From CAZFPA01 sp964520975 (GTDB lineage Bacteria > Bacillota > Negativicutes > Selenomonadales > Selenomonadaceae): DNA of 56,804 bases. The DNA is taken from contig CAZFPA010000008.1 in NCBI GenBank assembly GCA_964520975.1, forward strand, positions 1-56,804, in the 5' to 3' direction. This document shows positions 32,195 through 40,379 of the stretch, piece by piece. Numbering within the stretch: position 1 is the stretch's first letter; every line of letters starts with the position of its first letter. Both the position numbers and the translations under genes were made by a program. The notes under the pieces are model-generated. The model saw only the letters and a list, made by a program, of their open reading frames with translations. It made no database searches and was not told the DNA's origin.

Positions 32195-32772
32195 AGCCTT
32201 TAAAAATTGTCATTGCCGATAACGAGTCCATCATCCGCATGGATCTCAGGGAATTGCTGGAGGAGGCCGGGCACGAGGTCGTTGGTGAGGCCATCGACGG
32301 CTATCATGCGGTTGAGCTCACACGCAAGTATCAGCCGGATCTTGTCATCATGGATATCAAGATGCCGGATATGGACGGTATTGCCGCTTCTAAAATCATT
32401 TCTGATGAAAAGCTGGCTCCGGTATTGCTGCTTACAGCCTTCAGCCAGCCGGAAATCGTGGAACGCGCAAAGGAATCCGGTGTGCTGGCCTATCTCGTCA
32501 AGCCGGTGCGGGAAAACAACCTGTTCCCGGCGATGGAGATCGCACTGTCGCGCTTCCAGGAAATGCAGCAGCTGGAGGGCGAGCTCGATAAGCTCAAGGG
32601 CTCCCTGGAGATGCGGAAGACGCTGGACCGGGCGAAGGGCATCCTCATGGATGCCTATAATCTCTCTGAATCCGAGGCTTATCGCCGCATCCAGCAGTAC
32701 AGCATGGCCAAGCGCAAGACCATCAAGGAGGTGGCGGAGGCGATTGTTCGCTCTGCGATGAAAAACAGATGA
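32191..32772 (+). CDS. ANTAR-domain response regulator, PdtaR-like
   Basis: 193 residues: a receiver domain with phosphoacceptor aspartate in VIMDIKMPD and lysine in LVKPV, then a coiled linker and an ANTAR RNA-binding domain (TLDRAKGILMDAYNLSESEAYRRI). When phosphorylated, such proteins bind paired hexaloop hairpins in mRNA leaders and stop terminator formation. The acidic pocket reads ADNE where DDE is more usual. ATG overlaps the kinase stop codon. I could not identify a target leader in the window. Confidence 0.92.
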   Translation: MKPLKIVIADNESIIRMDLRELLEEAGHEVVGEAIDGYHAVELTRKYQPDLVIMDIKMPDMDGIAASKIISDEKLAPVLLLTAFSQPEIVERAKESGVLAYLVKPVRENNLFPAMEIALSRFQEMQQLEGELDKLKGSLEMRKTLDRAKGILMDAYNLSESEAYRRIQQYSMAKRKTIKEVAEAIVRSAMKNR

Positions 32773-32882
32773 TGGAGGAATGTGATTTTCCATAAAAAAT
32801 CCATGCAGGTGGTAGCACACTGTGTTATAATGAAATTTGTTTTTCATTACCGGAAAGGAATAAAATTTAGGGGGATTTTTTT

Positions 32883-33728
32883 GTGGACATAAGTTTTGTT
32901 GAGCTGTTGAAAACAGTCATCCTGGGTGTGGTAGAGGGCCTCACGGAATGGCTGCCGATCAGCAGCACCGGGCACATGATCCTGGTGGATGAATTCATAA
33001 AGCTGGATGTATCGAAGGCCTTTATGGATATGTTCCTCGTCGTCATTCAGCTCGGAGCCATTTTGGCTGTTGTGGTGTTGAATTTTGAGAAATTGAATCC
33101 GTTTTCGTCATGGAAGTCGCGCAGCGAGAAGCGCGCAACCATCGATCTTTGGGCGAAGGTCATCGTGGCCTGTATTCCGGCAGCGGTCATCGGCCTGCTG
33201 TTCAATAAATACATGGAAGAGCATTTCATGACGGCACCGGTCGTTGCGACAACGCTGATTTTCTATGGTATCATGTTCATCGTCGTAGAGAATTACAATA
33301 AGCATCGGCAGCCGCGGGTCCGCGATCTCGATCGCCTGGACTATAAAACAGCCTTCATCATCGGACTCTTTCAGGTATTGTCGCTCGTGCCGGGAACCTC
33401 GCGTTCGGGCGCGACAATCCTCGGTGGTATACTCTTCGGTACCTCGCGCTATGTAGCCGCGGAGTTTACCTTTTTCCTGGCGATACCGGTCATGTTCGGT
33501 GCGAGCCTGCTCAAGATTGTGAAGTTCGGCTGGCACTATACCGGGGCGGAAATCCTCATCATGGTCGTGGGTATGGCGACGGCGTTCGTGGTGTCTATTG
33601 CGTCCATCAAATTCCTGCTGCGCTACATCAAGAACAATGATTTCAAGGCCTTCGGCTGGTACCGTATCGTGCTTGGTATCATTGTGATTGCGTATCTGCT
33701 GCTCATTGGTGATCCTACACAGTCTTAA
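32883..33728 (+). CDS. uppP: Undecaprenyl-diphosphatase UppP (BacA family)
   Basis: A 281-residue polytopic membrane enzyme that regenerates undecaprenyl phosphate for cell-wall synthesis and gives bacitracin resistance when abundant. The two family motifs are present: EGLTEWLPISSTGH near the N-terminus and LVPGTSRSGATI in the middle. Several hydrophobic segments follow. GTG start after TTTAGGGGGA. A TATAAT at 32826-32831 is a likely -10, without a clear -35. exoA follows 17 nt after the stop, so the two are likely cotranscribed. Confidence 0.95.
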   Translation: MDISFVELLKTVILGVVEGLTEWLPISSTGHMILVDEFIKLDVSKAFMDMFLVVIQLGAILAVVVLNFEKLNPFSSWKSRSEKRATIDLWAKVIVACIPAAVIGLLFNKYMEEHFMTAPVVATTLIFYGIMFIVVENYNKHRQPRVRDLDRLDYKTAFIIGLFQVLSLVPGTSRSGATILGGILFGTSRYVAAEFTFFLAIPVMFGASLLKIVKFGWHYTGAEILIMVVGMATAFVVSIASIKFLLRYIKNNDFKAFGWYRIVLGIIVIAYLLLIGDPTQS

Positions 33729-33745
33729 TGGAGGAGGAAACGATA

Positions 33746-34498
33746 ATGAAGTTCATTTCCTGGAATGTCAATGGACTGCGGGCCTGTCTTACCAAGGGCT
33801 TCATGGAGTCCTTCAAGGCGCTTGATGCCGATGTGTTCTGCCTGCAGGAAACGAAGATGCAGCCGGAGCAGGCCATCCTGGAGCTCAATGGCTATACCCA
33901 GTATTGGAACAGTGCGGAAAAGAAGGGCTATTCCGGTACTGCGGTCTTTTGCCGGCAGAAGCCGCTGCAGGTGACCTATGGGCTGGGCATCGAGGAGCAT
34001 GATCATGAAGGGCGGGTCATTACGCTCGAATATCCGGAGTTTTACTGTGTTACCGTATATACGCCGAATTCCAAGCGTGCCCTGGAGCGACTGGAATACC
34101 GTATGGAATGGGAGCGGGTATTCCGCTCGTATCTGCTGGAGCTCGACGCGAAGAAGCCGGTGATTGTCTGCGGGGATCTCAATGTGGCTCATACGGAGAT
34201 CGACCTGAAAAATCCGCAGTCCAATCATAAGAATGCGGGCTTTACCGATGAGGAACGCGGAGCTTTTACCGGGCTGCTGGCGGCGGGCTTTACGGACACC
34301 TTCCGCGCGCTCTACCCGGATCGCACGGGTATCTATACCTGGTGGTCGTACATCCGCAAGGCCCGTAATACAAATGCGGGCTGGCGTATCGATTATTTCC
34401 TGGTATCCGATCGGCTGAAGGATCGAATCCAGGCAGCGACCATCCACAATGAGATATTGGGCAGCGATCACTGCCCGGTCGGACTGGAATTGAAATAG
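33746..34498 (+). CDS. exoA: Exodeoxyribonuclease III / AP endonuclease
   Basis: 250-residue exonuclease III-family enzyme for base excision repair, cutting 5' of abasic sites and degrading 3' ends. Catalytic motifs are in order: SWNVNGLRACL, LQETKMQ, VTVYTPNS, VCGDLNVAHTEIDL, RIDYFLVSD and SDHCPVGL, the last containing the Asp-His pair. The ATG at 33746 follows GGAGGAGGAAA; the in-frame ATG at 33728, overlapping the uppP stop, would place that site inside the gene. Confidence 0.96.
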   Translation: MKFISWNVNGLRACLTKGFMESFKALDADVFCLQETKMQPEQAILELNGYTQYWNSAEKKGYSGTAVFCRQKPLQVTYGLGIEEHDHEGRVITLEYPEFYCVTVYTPNSKRALERLEYRMEWERVFRSYLLELDAKKPVIVCGDLNVAHTEIDLKNPQSNHKNAGFTDEERGAFTGLLAAGFTDTFRALYPDRTGIYTWWSYIRKARNTNAGWRIDYFLVSDRLKDRIQAATIHNEILGSDHCPVGLELK

Positions 34499-34504
34499 TA
34501 TCGG

Positions 34505-34536
34505 GAACTGCTGCAGAAATTGCGGCAGTTCTTTTT
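34505..34536 (+). terminator. Terminator after exoA
   Basis: GAACTGC/GCAGTTC stem and a five-T run; the 13-nt loop may add pairs. Confidence 0.85.
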
Positions 34537-34649
34537 GTTCCCTGGGACAGCGTACACGGGCCCTGGCGGCTGGCATAGCAGGTATTTTGTGAACATTGTA
34601 TGGGGGCTTTGTGTTACAATAGAGGGAACAGCAGGAGGAGGACGAAGCA

Positions 34650-35297
34650 ATGAAGATGATTGCCGGCCTGGGGAATCCAGGCTCAGAATATGCACGGACA
34701 AAACACAATGTGGGTTTTATGTTTTTGGATGCCCTGGCGGAAAAGCTGGGGGCCGATAACTGGAAAACAAAATACGATGCTCTGGTCGCGGAAGCGCGCA
34801 TCGGCACGGAAAAGGTGCTGCTGGTAAAGCCGCTGACCTATATGAATGAGAGCGGCCGGGCCGTCGGGCCGCTCATGAGCTGGTACAAGCTCGCGCCGGA
34901 GGACCTCATCGTCGTGCACGATGATATGGATATTCCGGCCGGAACGATCCGCATTCGGCGCAAGGGAAGTGCGGGCGGCCATAACGGGATGAAATCCATT
35001 CTTTATCATGTGGGGGATGAAAATTTCCCCCGGCTGCGTATCGGCATCGGCCGTCCGCTGCCCGGCTGGACGGTTGTAAAGCATGTGCTGGCACCATTTT
35101 CTGAGGAGGACGCGCCGAAGATCCGCGAGGCTATTGACTATCTGCTGCCGGCGCTGGAATGCGTGGTCACGGATGGCGTGGACCTGGCGATGAATCGGTA
35201 TAACCCGAAAAAGCAGAAGGCTAAGAAAAAACAGCAGGCCGCAGTGCAGGAGGCTCCGGAAATTATGGAAGCCGCAGCGGCACAGGAGGAAAAATGA
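34650..35297 (+). CDS. pth: Peptidyl-tRNA hydrolase
   Basis: Recycles peptidyl-tRNA dropped from ribosomes. 215 residues with GLGNPGSEYARTKHNVGF at the N-terminus (catalytic His in the HNVG motif) and the GSAGGHNGMKSI motif. The last 30 or so residues are a Lys/Gln/Ala/Glu-rich extension beyond the usual length of about 190. A -10 TACAAT lies at 34615-34620 without a good -35. The stop overlaps the start of the radical SAM gene (ATGA). Confidence 0.95.
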   Translation: MKMIAGLGNPGSEYARTKHNVGFMFLDALAEKLGADNWKTKYDALVAEARIGTEKVLLVKPLTYMNESGRAVGPLMSWYKLAPEDLIVVHDDMDIPAGTIRIRRKGSAGGHNGMKSILYHVGDENFPRLRIGIGRPLPGWTVVKHVLAPFSEEDAPKIREAIDYLLPALECVVTDGVDLAMNRYNPKKQKAKKKQQAAVQEAPEIMEAAAAQEEK

Positions 35298-36538
35298 GCG
35301 AGGAAATCAGAGCATTATACGCCGATGATGAGGGAGAAATCTTTGACGCACCAGGTTTTGCCGGTCTGGGCCGCACGGGCAGCGAGGCGGTGCGGCTCCA
35401 GCCGGAGGATCTTATTCCGCTGCCGGAGAGCGCGGACCTGATGTTCCTGCCGGATCGTCTCGCGCTGGGGCAGACGCCGCAGGGGGAGTGCATGCCTATT
35501 ACGGGCCGGGCGGTAGCCGCCATTCTGCCCGCAGGCTATACCCGCCTCTACATGCCGGCCTATGAACGCCAGGAGGGGGCTGCGCAGCTGCCGCTCTACG
35601 GCTATACAGCGGTCGTGCTTTATAAGGATGCGCTCTATACGGCTGCCATGTATACGGATGAAAATGCCAAATGGGACCCCGTGCATTATAATACGCATGA
35701 TCTCAAGAAGCTCGTGAAGCGTACGGTCAGGGATCTCAAGGGCAACCGCATCGCGGAGCACCTGGGGAACTGTTCCCTGGAATGGCACTGCTGCACGGCA
35801 CAGAACCTCTTTTATCGCCGCTGGGAGGCCGGAATTCCCGCCTCGCCGGTCTGCAATGCCAATTGCTTTGGCTGTATATCCCTGCAGCCGGCGGAGTGCT
35901 GCGAATCACCGCAGAGCCGCATCAAATTCCGGCCGACATCGGAGGAGATTGCCGAGGTCGGCATCTACCACCTGCAGAGTGCGCCCGAGGGCATCATCAG
36001 CTTTGGACAGGGCTGCGAGGGCGAGCCGTCGCTGGCCGCGGACAACATTGCAGGCGGCATTCAGCTCATCCGGCAGGCTACGGACAAGGGCCAGATCAAT
36101 ATCAATACGAATGCGGGCTATACGGAGGGCATCCGGAAGATTGTCGATGCGGGGCTCGATACGATGCGCGTGAGCATCATCAGTGCGCTGCCGGAGAGCT
36201 ATGCCGCCTATTATCGCAGCAGCTATGAGCTCGAGGCGGTCAAGGAATCCATCCGCTACGCGCTGGCCCATGGGATCTACGTTTCCCTGAACATGCTTTA
36301 TTTCCCCGGCTTCAATGACCGCGAGGAGGAACTGGCGGGCTGGAAAGCCTTCTTCCAGGAGCTGCCGGTGCAGATGATCCAGGTACGTAATCTCAATATC
36401 GATCCGGATGCCTTCATGGAAATCATGCCGGCTGCCAGGGGCCGCGCGGTGGGAACCCGCGTATTCCTGCAGGAGCTGCAAAAAAGCCAGCCCCAGCTCG
36501 TGATCGGCAGCTTCAGTCATTTTGTTGAGGAAAAATAA
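35294..36538 (+). CDS. Radical SAM protein of unknown substrate
   Basis: 414 residues with an unusual N-terminal half of about 180 residues before the radical SAM barrel. The cluster-binding triad is C187, C191, C194 (CNANCFGC); the barrel continues with IISFGQGCEGEPSL and INTNAGYTEGI. Extra cysteines crowd the entry (NCSLEW, HCC before the triad; ECC after it) and might bind a second metal centre. I cannot assign a reaction. It is translationally coupled to pth (4-nt overlap) behind AGGAGG, hinting at an RNA- or translation-related role, but this is only context. A 187-nt spacer follows. Confidence 0.85.
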   Translation: MSEEIRALYADDEGEIFDAPGFAGLGRTGSEAVRLQPEDLIPLPESADLMFLPDRLALGQTPQGECMPITGRAVAAILPAGYTRLYMPAYERQEGAAQLPLYGYTAVVLYKDALYTAAMYTDENAKWDPVHYNTHDLKKLVKRTVRDLKGNRIAEHLGNCSLEWHCCTAQNLFYRRWEAGIPASPVCNANCFGCISLQPAECCESPQSRIKFRPTSEEIAEVGIYHLQSAPEGIISFGQGCEGEPSLAADNIAGGIQLIRQATDKGQININTNAGYTEGIRKIVDAGLDTMRVSIISALPESYAAYYRSSYELEAVKESIRYALAHGIYVSLNMLYFPGFNDREEELAGWKAFFQELPVQMIQVRNLNIDPDAFMEIMPAARGRAVGTRVFLQELQKSQPQLVIGSFSHFVEEK

Positions 36539-36550
36539 GGCGGGACAGTA

Positions 36551-36581
36551 TGCTGCCGGCGCAGGCAGTGTACCGGCAGCA
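36551..36581 (+). other. Hairpin after the radical SAM gene
   Basis: Perfect 9-bp stem TGCTGCCGG/CCGGCAGCA with a 13-nt loop. No T-run follows, so termination is doubtful. Confidence 0.45.
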
Positions 36582-36648
36582 CCCGTTTCGTTGCAAGCGC
36601 ATGGACAGGGGTGCCGTGCCTGCAATTTTATCAGCGTTAAAACAACTG

Positions 36649-36677
36649 TTGAAATTTTCAGGAAATGACTTTATAAT
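36649..36677 (+). promoter_or_regulatory. hsp20 promoter
   Basis: TTGAAA (36649-36654) and consensus TATAAT (36672-36677), 17-bp spacer, so a sigma-A type promoter. No CIRCE (HrcA) element was seen. Confidence 0.65.
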
Positions 36678-36725
36678 TGAAAGAGAAGCATTGTAATTTG
36701 CTATACTGGGTGGGAGGCGATTCTT

Positions 36726-37175
36726 ATGTTCAGGGTATTACCTTTCAATATCAAGACGAATGTGGAACGTGGCCGGGATCTTTTGGGGAATCTGGTGGAT
36801 ACCCTCGTGGACCAGCCGCTGCATCCGCTGGAGAAGGCAGGCAGTATCCTGTTTCCTTTCCGGGTGGATGTCATCGAAATGCCGGATTGCTACGAGATCC
36901 ATGCGGAGCTGCCGGGTTTTTTGAAGGAAGAAATCACCCTCACGTATGAGGATGAACAGTATCTGACGATTCGGGCCGAGCGCGCGGAGGCGCAGATCAC
37001 GGGGCGCTATCTGGCGCATGAACGGCGCAGCGGGAAATTCGAGCGGTCGTTCCAGGTGGATGGCATTGAGGCGGCGGGCATTGAGGCCTCCTTTACGAAT
37101 GAAAATGGCGTGCTGCGTATCCGACTGCCAAAGCATAGTGAGGAAACGCCAAAAACGGTCATCGATATAGGCTGA
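36726..37175 (+). CDS. Small heat-shock protein, Hsp20 family
   Basis: 149-residue ATP-independent holdase chaperone. The alpha-crystallin domain covers about 45-149 (DVIEMPDCYEIHAELPGF, GKFERSFQVDGIEAAGIEASFTNENGVLRIRLPK). The G-x-L-type strand is GVLRIRLP. The N-terminal arm is hydrophobic, and the protein ends soon after the domain. It is preceded by GGGAGGCG. Own promoter and terminator, so monocistronic. Confidence 0.92.
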   Translation: MFRVLPFNIKTNVERGRDLLGNLVDTLVDQPLHPLEKAGSILFPFRVDVIEMPDCYEIHAELPGFLKEEITLTYEDEQYLTIRAERAEAQITGRYLAHERRSGKFERSFQVDGIEAAGIEASFTNENGVLRIRLPKHSEETPKTVIDIG

Positions 37176-37176
37176 C

Positions 37177-37216
37177 AAAAGGTGGTGCAGGCTGCAGAGA
37201 CTGCACCACCTTTTTT
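37177..37216 (+). terminator. Intrinsic terminator after hsp20
   Basis: Perfect AAAGGTGGTGCAG stem with its complement, 10-nt loop, six-T run. Confidence 0.95.
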
Positions 37217-37313
37217 GGAAAATTTTTTCTTTGCGAAAGGGTTTTTGCCTTCCCGGGTGGAATTTATACATAATGGAGAAAGGTAAAATATAGGCAGTTC
37301 GGAGGTTTTTTTT

Positions 37314-38102
37314 ATGGTTGATGAGAGAGATTGGTCAGAATTCAAAAGAAAGCTCAAAGCCAAGACAGAAATAGATTTAGATCTTTATAAGGCGCCGCAG
37401 ATGCAGCGCCGCATAGGAAATTTAGCGCAGCGCAATGGGTATGCGTCGTATGCGGCGTATTTCGATCATGTGGCGCAGGATAAGGATGATTTCGCGGCCT
37501 TCATTGAGTACCTTACGATCAATGTGTCGGAATTTTTCCGTACGCCGGACAAGTTTTCCAAGCTGGAGACCGATGTCATACCGGATCTTCTCACGCGCAG
37601 CCCCAAGCTCAATATCTGGAGCGCTGGCTGTTCCATCGGGGCGGAGCCATATTCGCTTGCGATGATTATGAAGGAGATGACGCCGGGCAAGCAGCACCGT
37701 ATTCTGGCTTCGGACCTGGATATTGAGATCCTCGCCAAGGCCCGTCAGGGTGTCTATACGGACAATGAGCTCAAGGCGATTTCGCCGGCGCGCAAGGCCA
37801 AGTATTTTGACACGCTGGATGGCGGGAAGTTTGCGGTGAAGCAGGAAATCAAGAACTGCATCGAGTTCAAGCGCCATAATCTGCTGAAGGACTCCTTCGA
37901 GACGGGGTTTGATCTGATTCTATGCCGTAATGTGGTCATTTATTTCACTGAGGAAGCCAAGGATCAGCTCTATGCGAATTTCTTCCGGGCCTTGAAGCCG
38001 GGCGGGGTGCTGTTTGTCGGTGCTACGGAAGCCATACTGAATTTCCGTAAGCTGGGCTATACGAGTTTTCAGCCCTTCTTTTATCAGAAACCGCTGTCGT
38101 AA
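37314..38102 (+). CDS. cheR: Chemoreceptor methyltransferase CheR
   Basis: 262 residues. An N-terminal helical CheR domain is followed by a SAM-dependent methyltransferase domain with the SAM site GCSIGAEPYSLAM near 105 and the family motifs NVSEFFRT and DLILCRNVVIYF. It methylates glutamates of methyl-accepting chemotaxis proteins. No other chemotaxis gene is in the window, so it may work with distant operons. ATG behind CGGAGG. A short gap separates it from the PaaK-like gene. Confidence 0.93.
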   Translation: MVDERDWSEFKRKLKAKTEIDLDLYKAPQMQRRIGNLAQRNGYASYAAYFDHVAQDKDDFAAFIEYLTINVSEFFRTPDKFSKLETDVIPDLLTRSPKLNIWSAGCSIGAEPYSLAMIMKEMTPGKQHRILASDLDIEILAKARQGVYTDNELKAISPARKAKYFDTLDGGKFAVKQEIKNCIEFKRHNLLKDSFETGFDLILCRNVVIYFTEEAKDQLYANFFRALKPGGVLFVGATEAILNFRKLGYTSFQPFFYQKPLS

Positions 38103-38137
38103 GCAGTGTTATGGAAGGAAAGGGCGGAGGTCATTTT

Positions 38138-39118
38138 ATGTATGCAAATCAGCAGGTCGAGCAGATTGGACGGGATGCGCTGGCTGAGCTGCAGATAAAG
38201 CGATTGGAGAAAACGCTGCACTGGGCATTTGAAAAAAGCCAGTTCTACAAGCGCAAGCTGGGCAAGGTTGGCTATTCCAAGGGCGCGTTTTCCTCGCTGG
38301 AGGATGTGGCGCGGCTGCCGTTTACCTATGGAGATGAGCTTATCCGGACATCGCCCTATGATTTTCTGACGATGCCTCTGAGCAGCGTGCTGCGGGTAGC
38401 CCAGCTGGGACAGTCGCATTCATTGCTGAAGATGTATTCCAATGGCGATATTGCACACCATGTCGAAATGATGACCCGGGTGCTGGTGGCGACTGGAGTC
38501 ACGCAGGCTTCCGTGGCAGGTATCCTGGGGGATCTGTCTGACAGTCGCCTCATGGATATCCAGTATGCGCTGGAGATGATCGGGACGACGACCGTACTGC
38601 TCGGCACGGACATGCGCCGGGCGTCGGTGCTCATGGAAAGTGCGGGGGTGAATGTACTGGTGAGCGATCCGCGCCTCATCATGCAGTTTGTCGTCAATCA
38701 GCAGGCAATGCAGGAGGACCAGGAAAGCGAGATGCTCACGACGGTCATCTGCCTGGAGGAGTCCATGCAGAACCCGATGCGGGGCTATATAGAGAAGCGG
38801 ATTGGTGCGAAGGTGTACAATCTGTTCAGCTCGGCGGGACTTGGCTGTGCGGGCGTGATGTTCCCCTGCCAGGAACGGCTGGGGCATCATATTCAGGAGG
38901 ACTATTTCTATCCGGAGGTTATCGAATTCGGCAACAGTCAGCCGATTCTGGCGCCGGGACAGGTCGGCGAGCTCGTGCTTACGACCCTGGCGGCGGAGGC
39001 GATGCCGCTGATCCGGTATCGTACGGGGCAGGCTGTCATGCGCATTGCTGAGCCCTGCACCTGCGGGCGTACGCTCATGCGGGTTGTTACACCGATGGAA
39101 TACGTAGGGAATAGCTGA
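38138..39118 (+). CDS. Phenylacetate-CoA ligase-like protein with degenerate ATP loop
   Basis: 326 residues matching the large domain of PaaK-type adenylate-forming enzymes (QFYKRKLG, GQVGELVLTTLAAEAMPLIRYRTG, and an ECQ-x-GLHIWEDHF-like stretch as QERLGHHIQEDYFYPEV). PaaK proteins usually have about 430 residues; most of the small C-terminal domain is missing. The SSGTTG phosphate loop is replaced by unrelated GQSHSLLKMYSNG, so ATP-dependent ligase activity is doubtful. ATG at 38138 follows GGCGGAGG; an in-frame ATG at 38111 lies upstream of that site. Probably cotranscribed with cheR. Function unknown; it may bind an aryl- or acyl-CoA. Confidence 0.78.
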   Translation: MYANQQVEQIGRDALAELQIKRLEKTLHWAFEKSQFYKRKLGKVGYSKGAFSSLEDVARLPFTYGDELIRTSPYDFLTMPLSSVLRVAQLGQSHSLLKMYSNGDIAHHVEMMTRVLVATGVTQASVAGILGDLSDSRLMDIQYALEMIGTTTVLLGTDMRRASVLMESAGVNVLVSDPRLIMQFVVNQQAMQEDQESEMLTTVICLEESMQNPMRGYIEKRIGAKVYNLFSSAGLGCAGVMFPCQERLGHHIQEDYFYPEVIEFGNSQPILAPGQVGELVLTTLAAEAMPLIRYRTGQAVMRIAEPCTCGRTLMRVVTPMEYVGNS

Positions 39119-39164
39119 TAAAAGCGTTCTCTGCCGCAACGGGCGGCGGGACGTGTTAAACCGA

Positions 39165-39193
39165 GGGGCCTGCAGTCGCTGCAGCCCCTTTTT
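39165..39193 (+). terminator. Terminator before sbcD
   Basis: GGGGCCTGCAG/CTGCAGCCCC (one bulge) with a 3-nt loop and a five-T run. It separates the cheR/PaaK-like unit from sbcD. Confidence 0.85.
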
Positions 39194-39215
39194 CATGTTT
39201 CGGGAGGGAATAATT

Positions 39216-40379
39216 TTGCGATTCATTCATACAGCGGACTGGCATCTGGGGCGGAATTTCCGCGGGGTGCATCTGACGGAGGATCAGTCCTATGTGCTGG
39301 CGGATTTCCTGCGGATGGTAACGGACAGCCGGGCGGAAGCGGTCATCATCGCCGGGGATATCTATGATCGGGCCGTGCCGCCGACGGAGGCCGTAGAGCT
39401 TTTTGATGAGGTGCTTACCAAGCTGCTGCTTGAAAAGAAGGTACGTGTATTCTGTGTGGCCGGCAACCATGACAGCGCGCAGCGCGTGGGCTTTGGAAGC
39501 CGCCTGCTGGCGGGCCAGGGCCTTTTTTTGCGCGGACAGCTCACTGCGGATGCTGCACCGGTTGTGGTGGAGGATGCCTATGGGCCGGTCTATGTTTCTC
39601 TTTTTCCGTACATGGACCCGGCGGCTGTGCGGGGGGCTTATGGACGCCAGGAGATCATGGATTTTGATACGGCAACCGGTCTGGTCATCGAGGATGCCCG
39701 GAGCCGGATTCCGGCAGGGGCACGGAGCATTGCGGTATCGCATGCGTTCATCGCGGGCGGGCAGACCTCTGAGTCGGAGCGGCCGCTTTCAGTCGGCGGT
39801 TCGAGCAATGTGGGAGCAGGCCATTTCCGTGGCTACAGCTATACGGCGCTGGGACATCTGCACAATGCGCAGACGGCTGGTGCGGAGTGCATCCGTTACA
39901 GCGGCTCCCTCATGAAATATTCGTTTGATGAGGCGGGGCAGAAAAAAAGCCTGGCGGTGGTGGAGCTCGATGGTGCCGGTCAGGTATCGGTCGAGCTGCT
40001 GCCGCTGCGTCCACGGCACGATGTCTGCCGGGTACGCGGCTATATGGCGGATATTTTGCGGGACCGGGATACCTTTCCACGCTCTGAGGATTATATGGAG
40101 GTGGATCTGCTCGATACGGAGGCGGTGCTGGATGCCTATCGGAAGCTGCAGGATATCTATCCCAATCTGCTGCTCATCGACCGGCCGAATCTTTTGCGGG
40201 GCGGAGAACAGCAGTTGGTGAAAAGCAAGGACCGTAACCGTTCCTCACTGAGCCTCTTTGCGGATTTTTTTCAGGAGATGACCGCGGAGGCACTGACCGA
40301 GGAGCAGCGGAAAGAAGTATCGGACAGCATGGATCGTGTGCTGCGGGGTGAAAGGGAGGCGGAGCCATGCGACCATTAA
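39216..40379 (+). CDS. sbcD: Exonuclease subunit SbcD (Mre11 homologue)
   Basis: 387-residue metallophosphoesterase nuclease that, with SbcC, opens DNA hairpins and trims blocked ends. Phosphoesterase motifs are complete: HTADWHLG, GDIYDRAVPP, GNHD, SHAFIAGG and LGHLHNAQ. The TTG at 39216 has GGGAGGG 7 nt upstream; extending further would enter the terminator. sbcC starts inside its 3' end (13-nt overlap). Confidence 0.95.
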   Translation: MRFIHTADWHLGRNFRGVHLTEDQSYVLADFLRMVTDSRAEAVIIAGDIYDRAVPPTEAVELFDEVLTKLLLEKKVRVFCVAGNHDSAQRVGFGSRLLAGQGLFLRGQLTADAAPVVVEDAYGPVYVSLFPYMDPAAVRGAYGRQEIMDFDTATGLVIEDARSRIPAGARSIAVSHAFIAGGQTSESERPLSVGGSSNVGAGHFRGYSYTALGHLHNAQTAGAECIRYSGSLMKYSFDEAGQKKSLAVVELDGAGQVSVELLPLRPRHDVCRVRGYMADILRDRDTFPRSEDYMEVDLLDTEAVLDAYRKLQDIYPNLLLIDRPNLLRGGEQQLVKSKDRNRSSLSLFADFFQEMTAEALTEEQRKEVSDSMDRVLRGEREAEPCDH

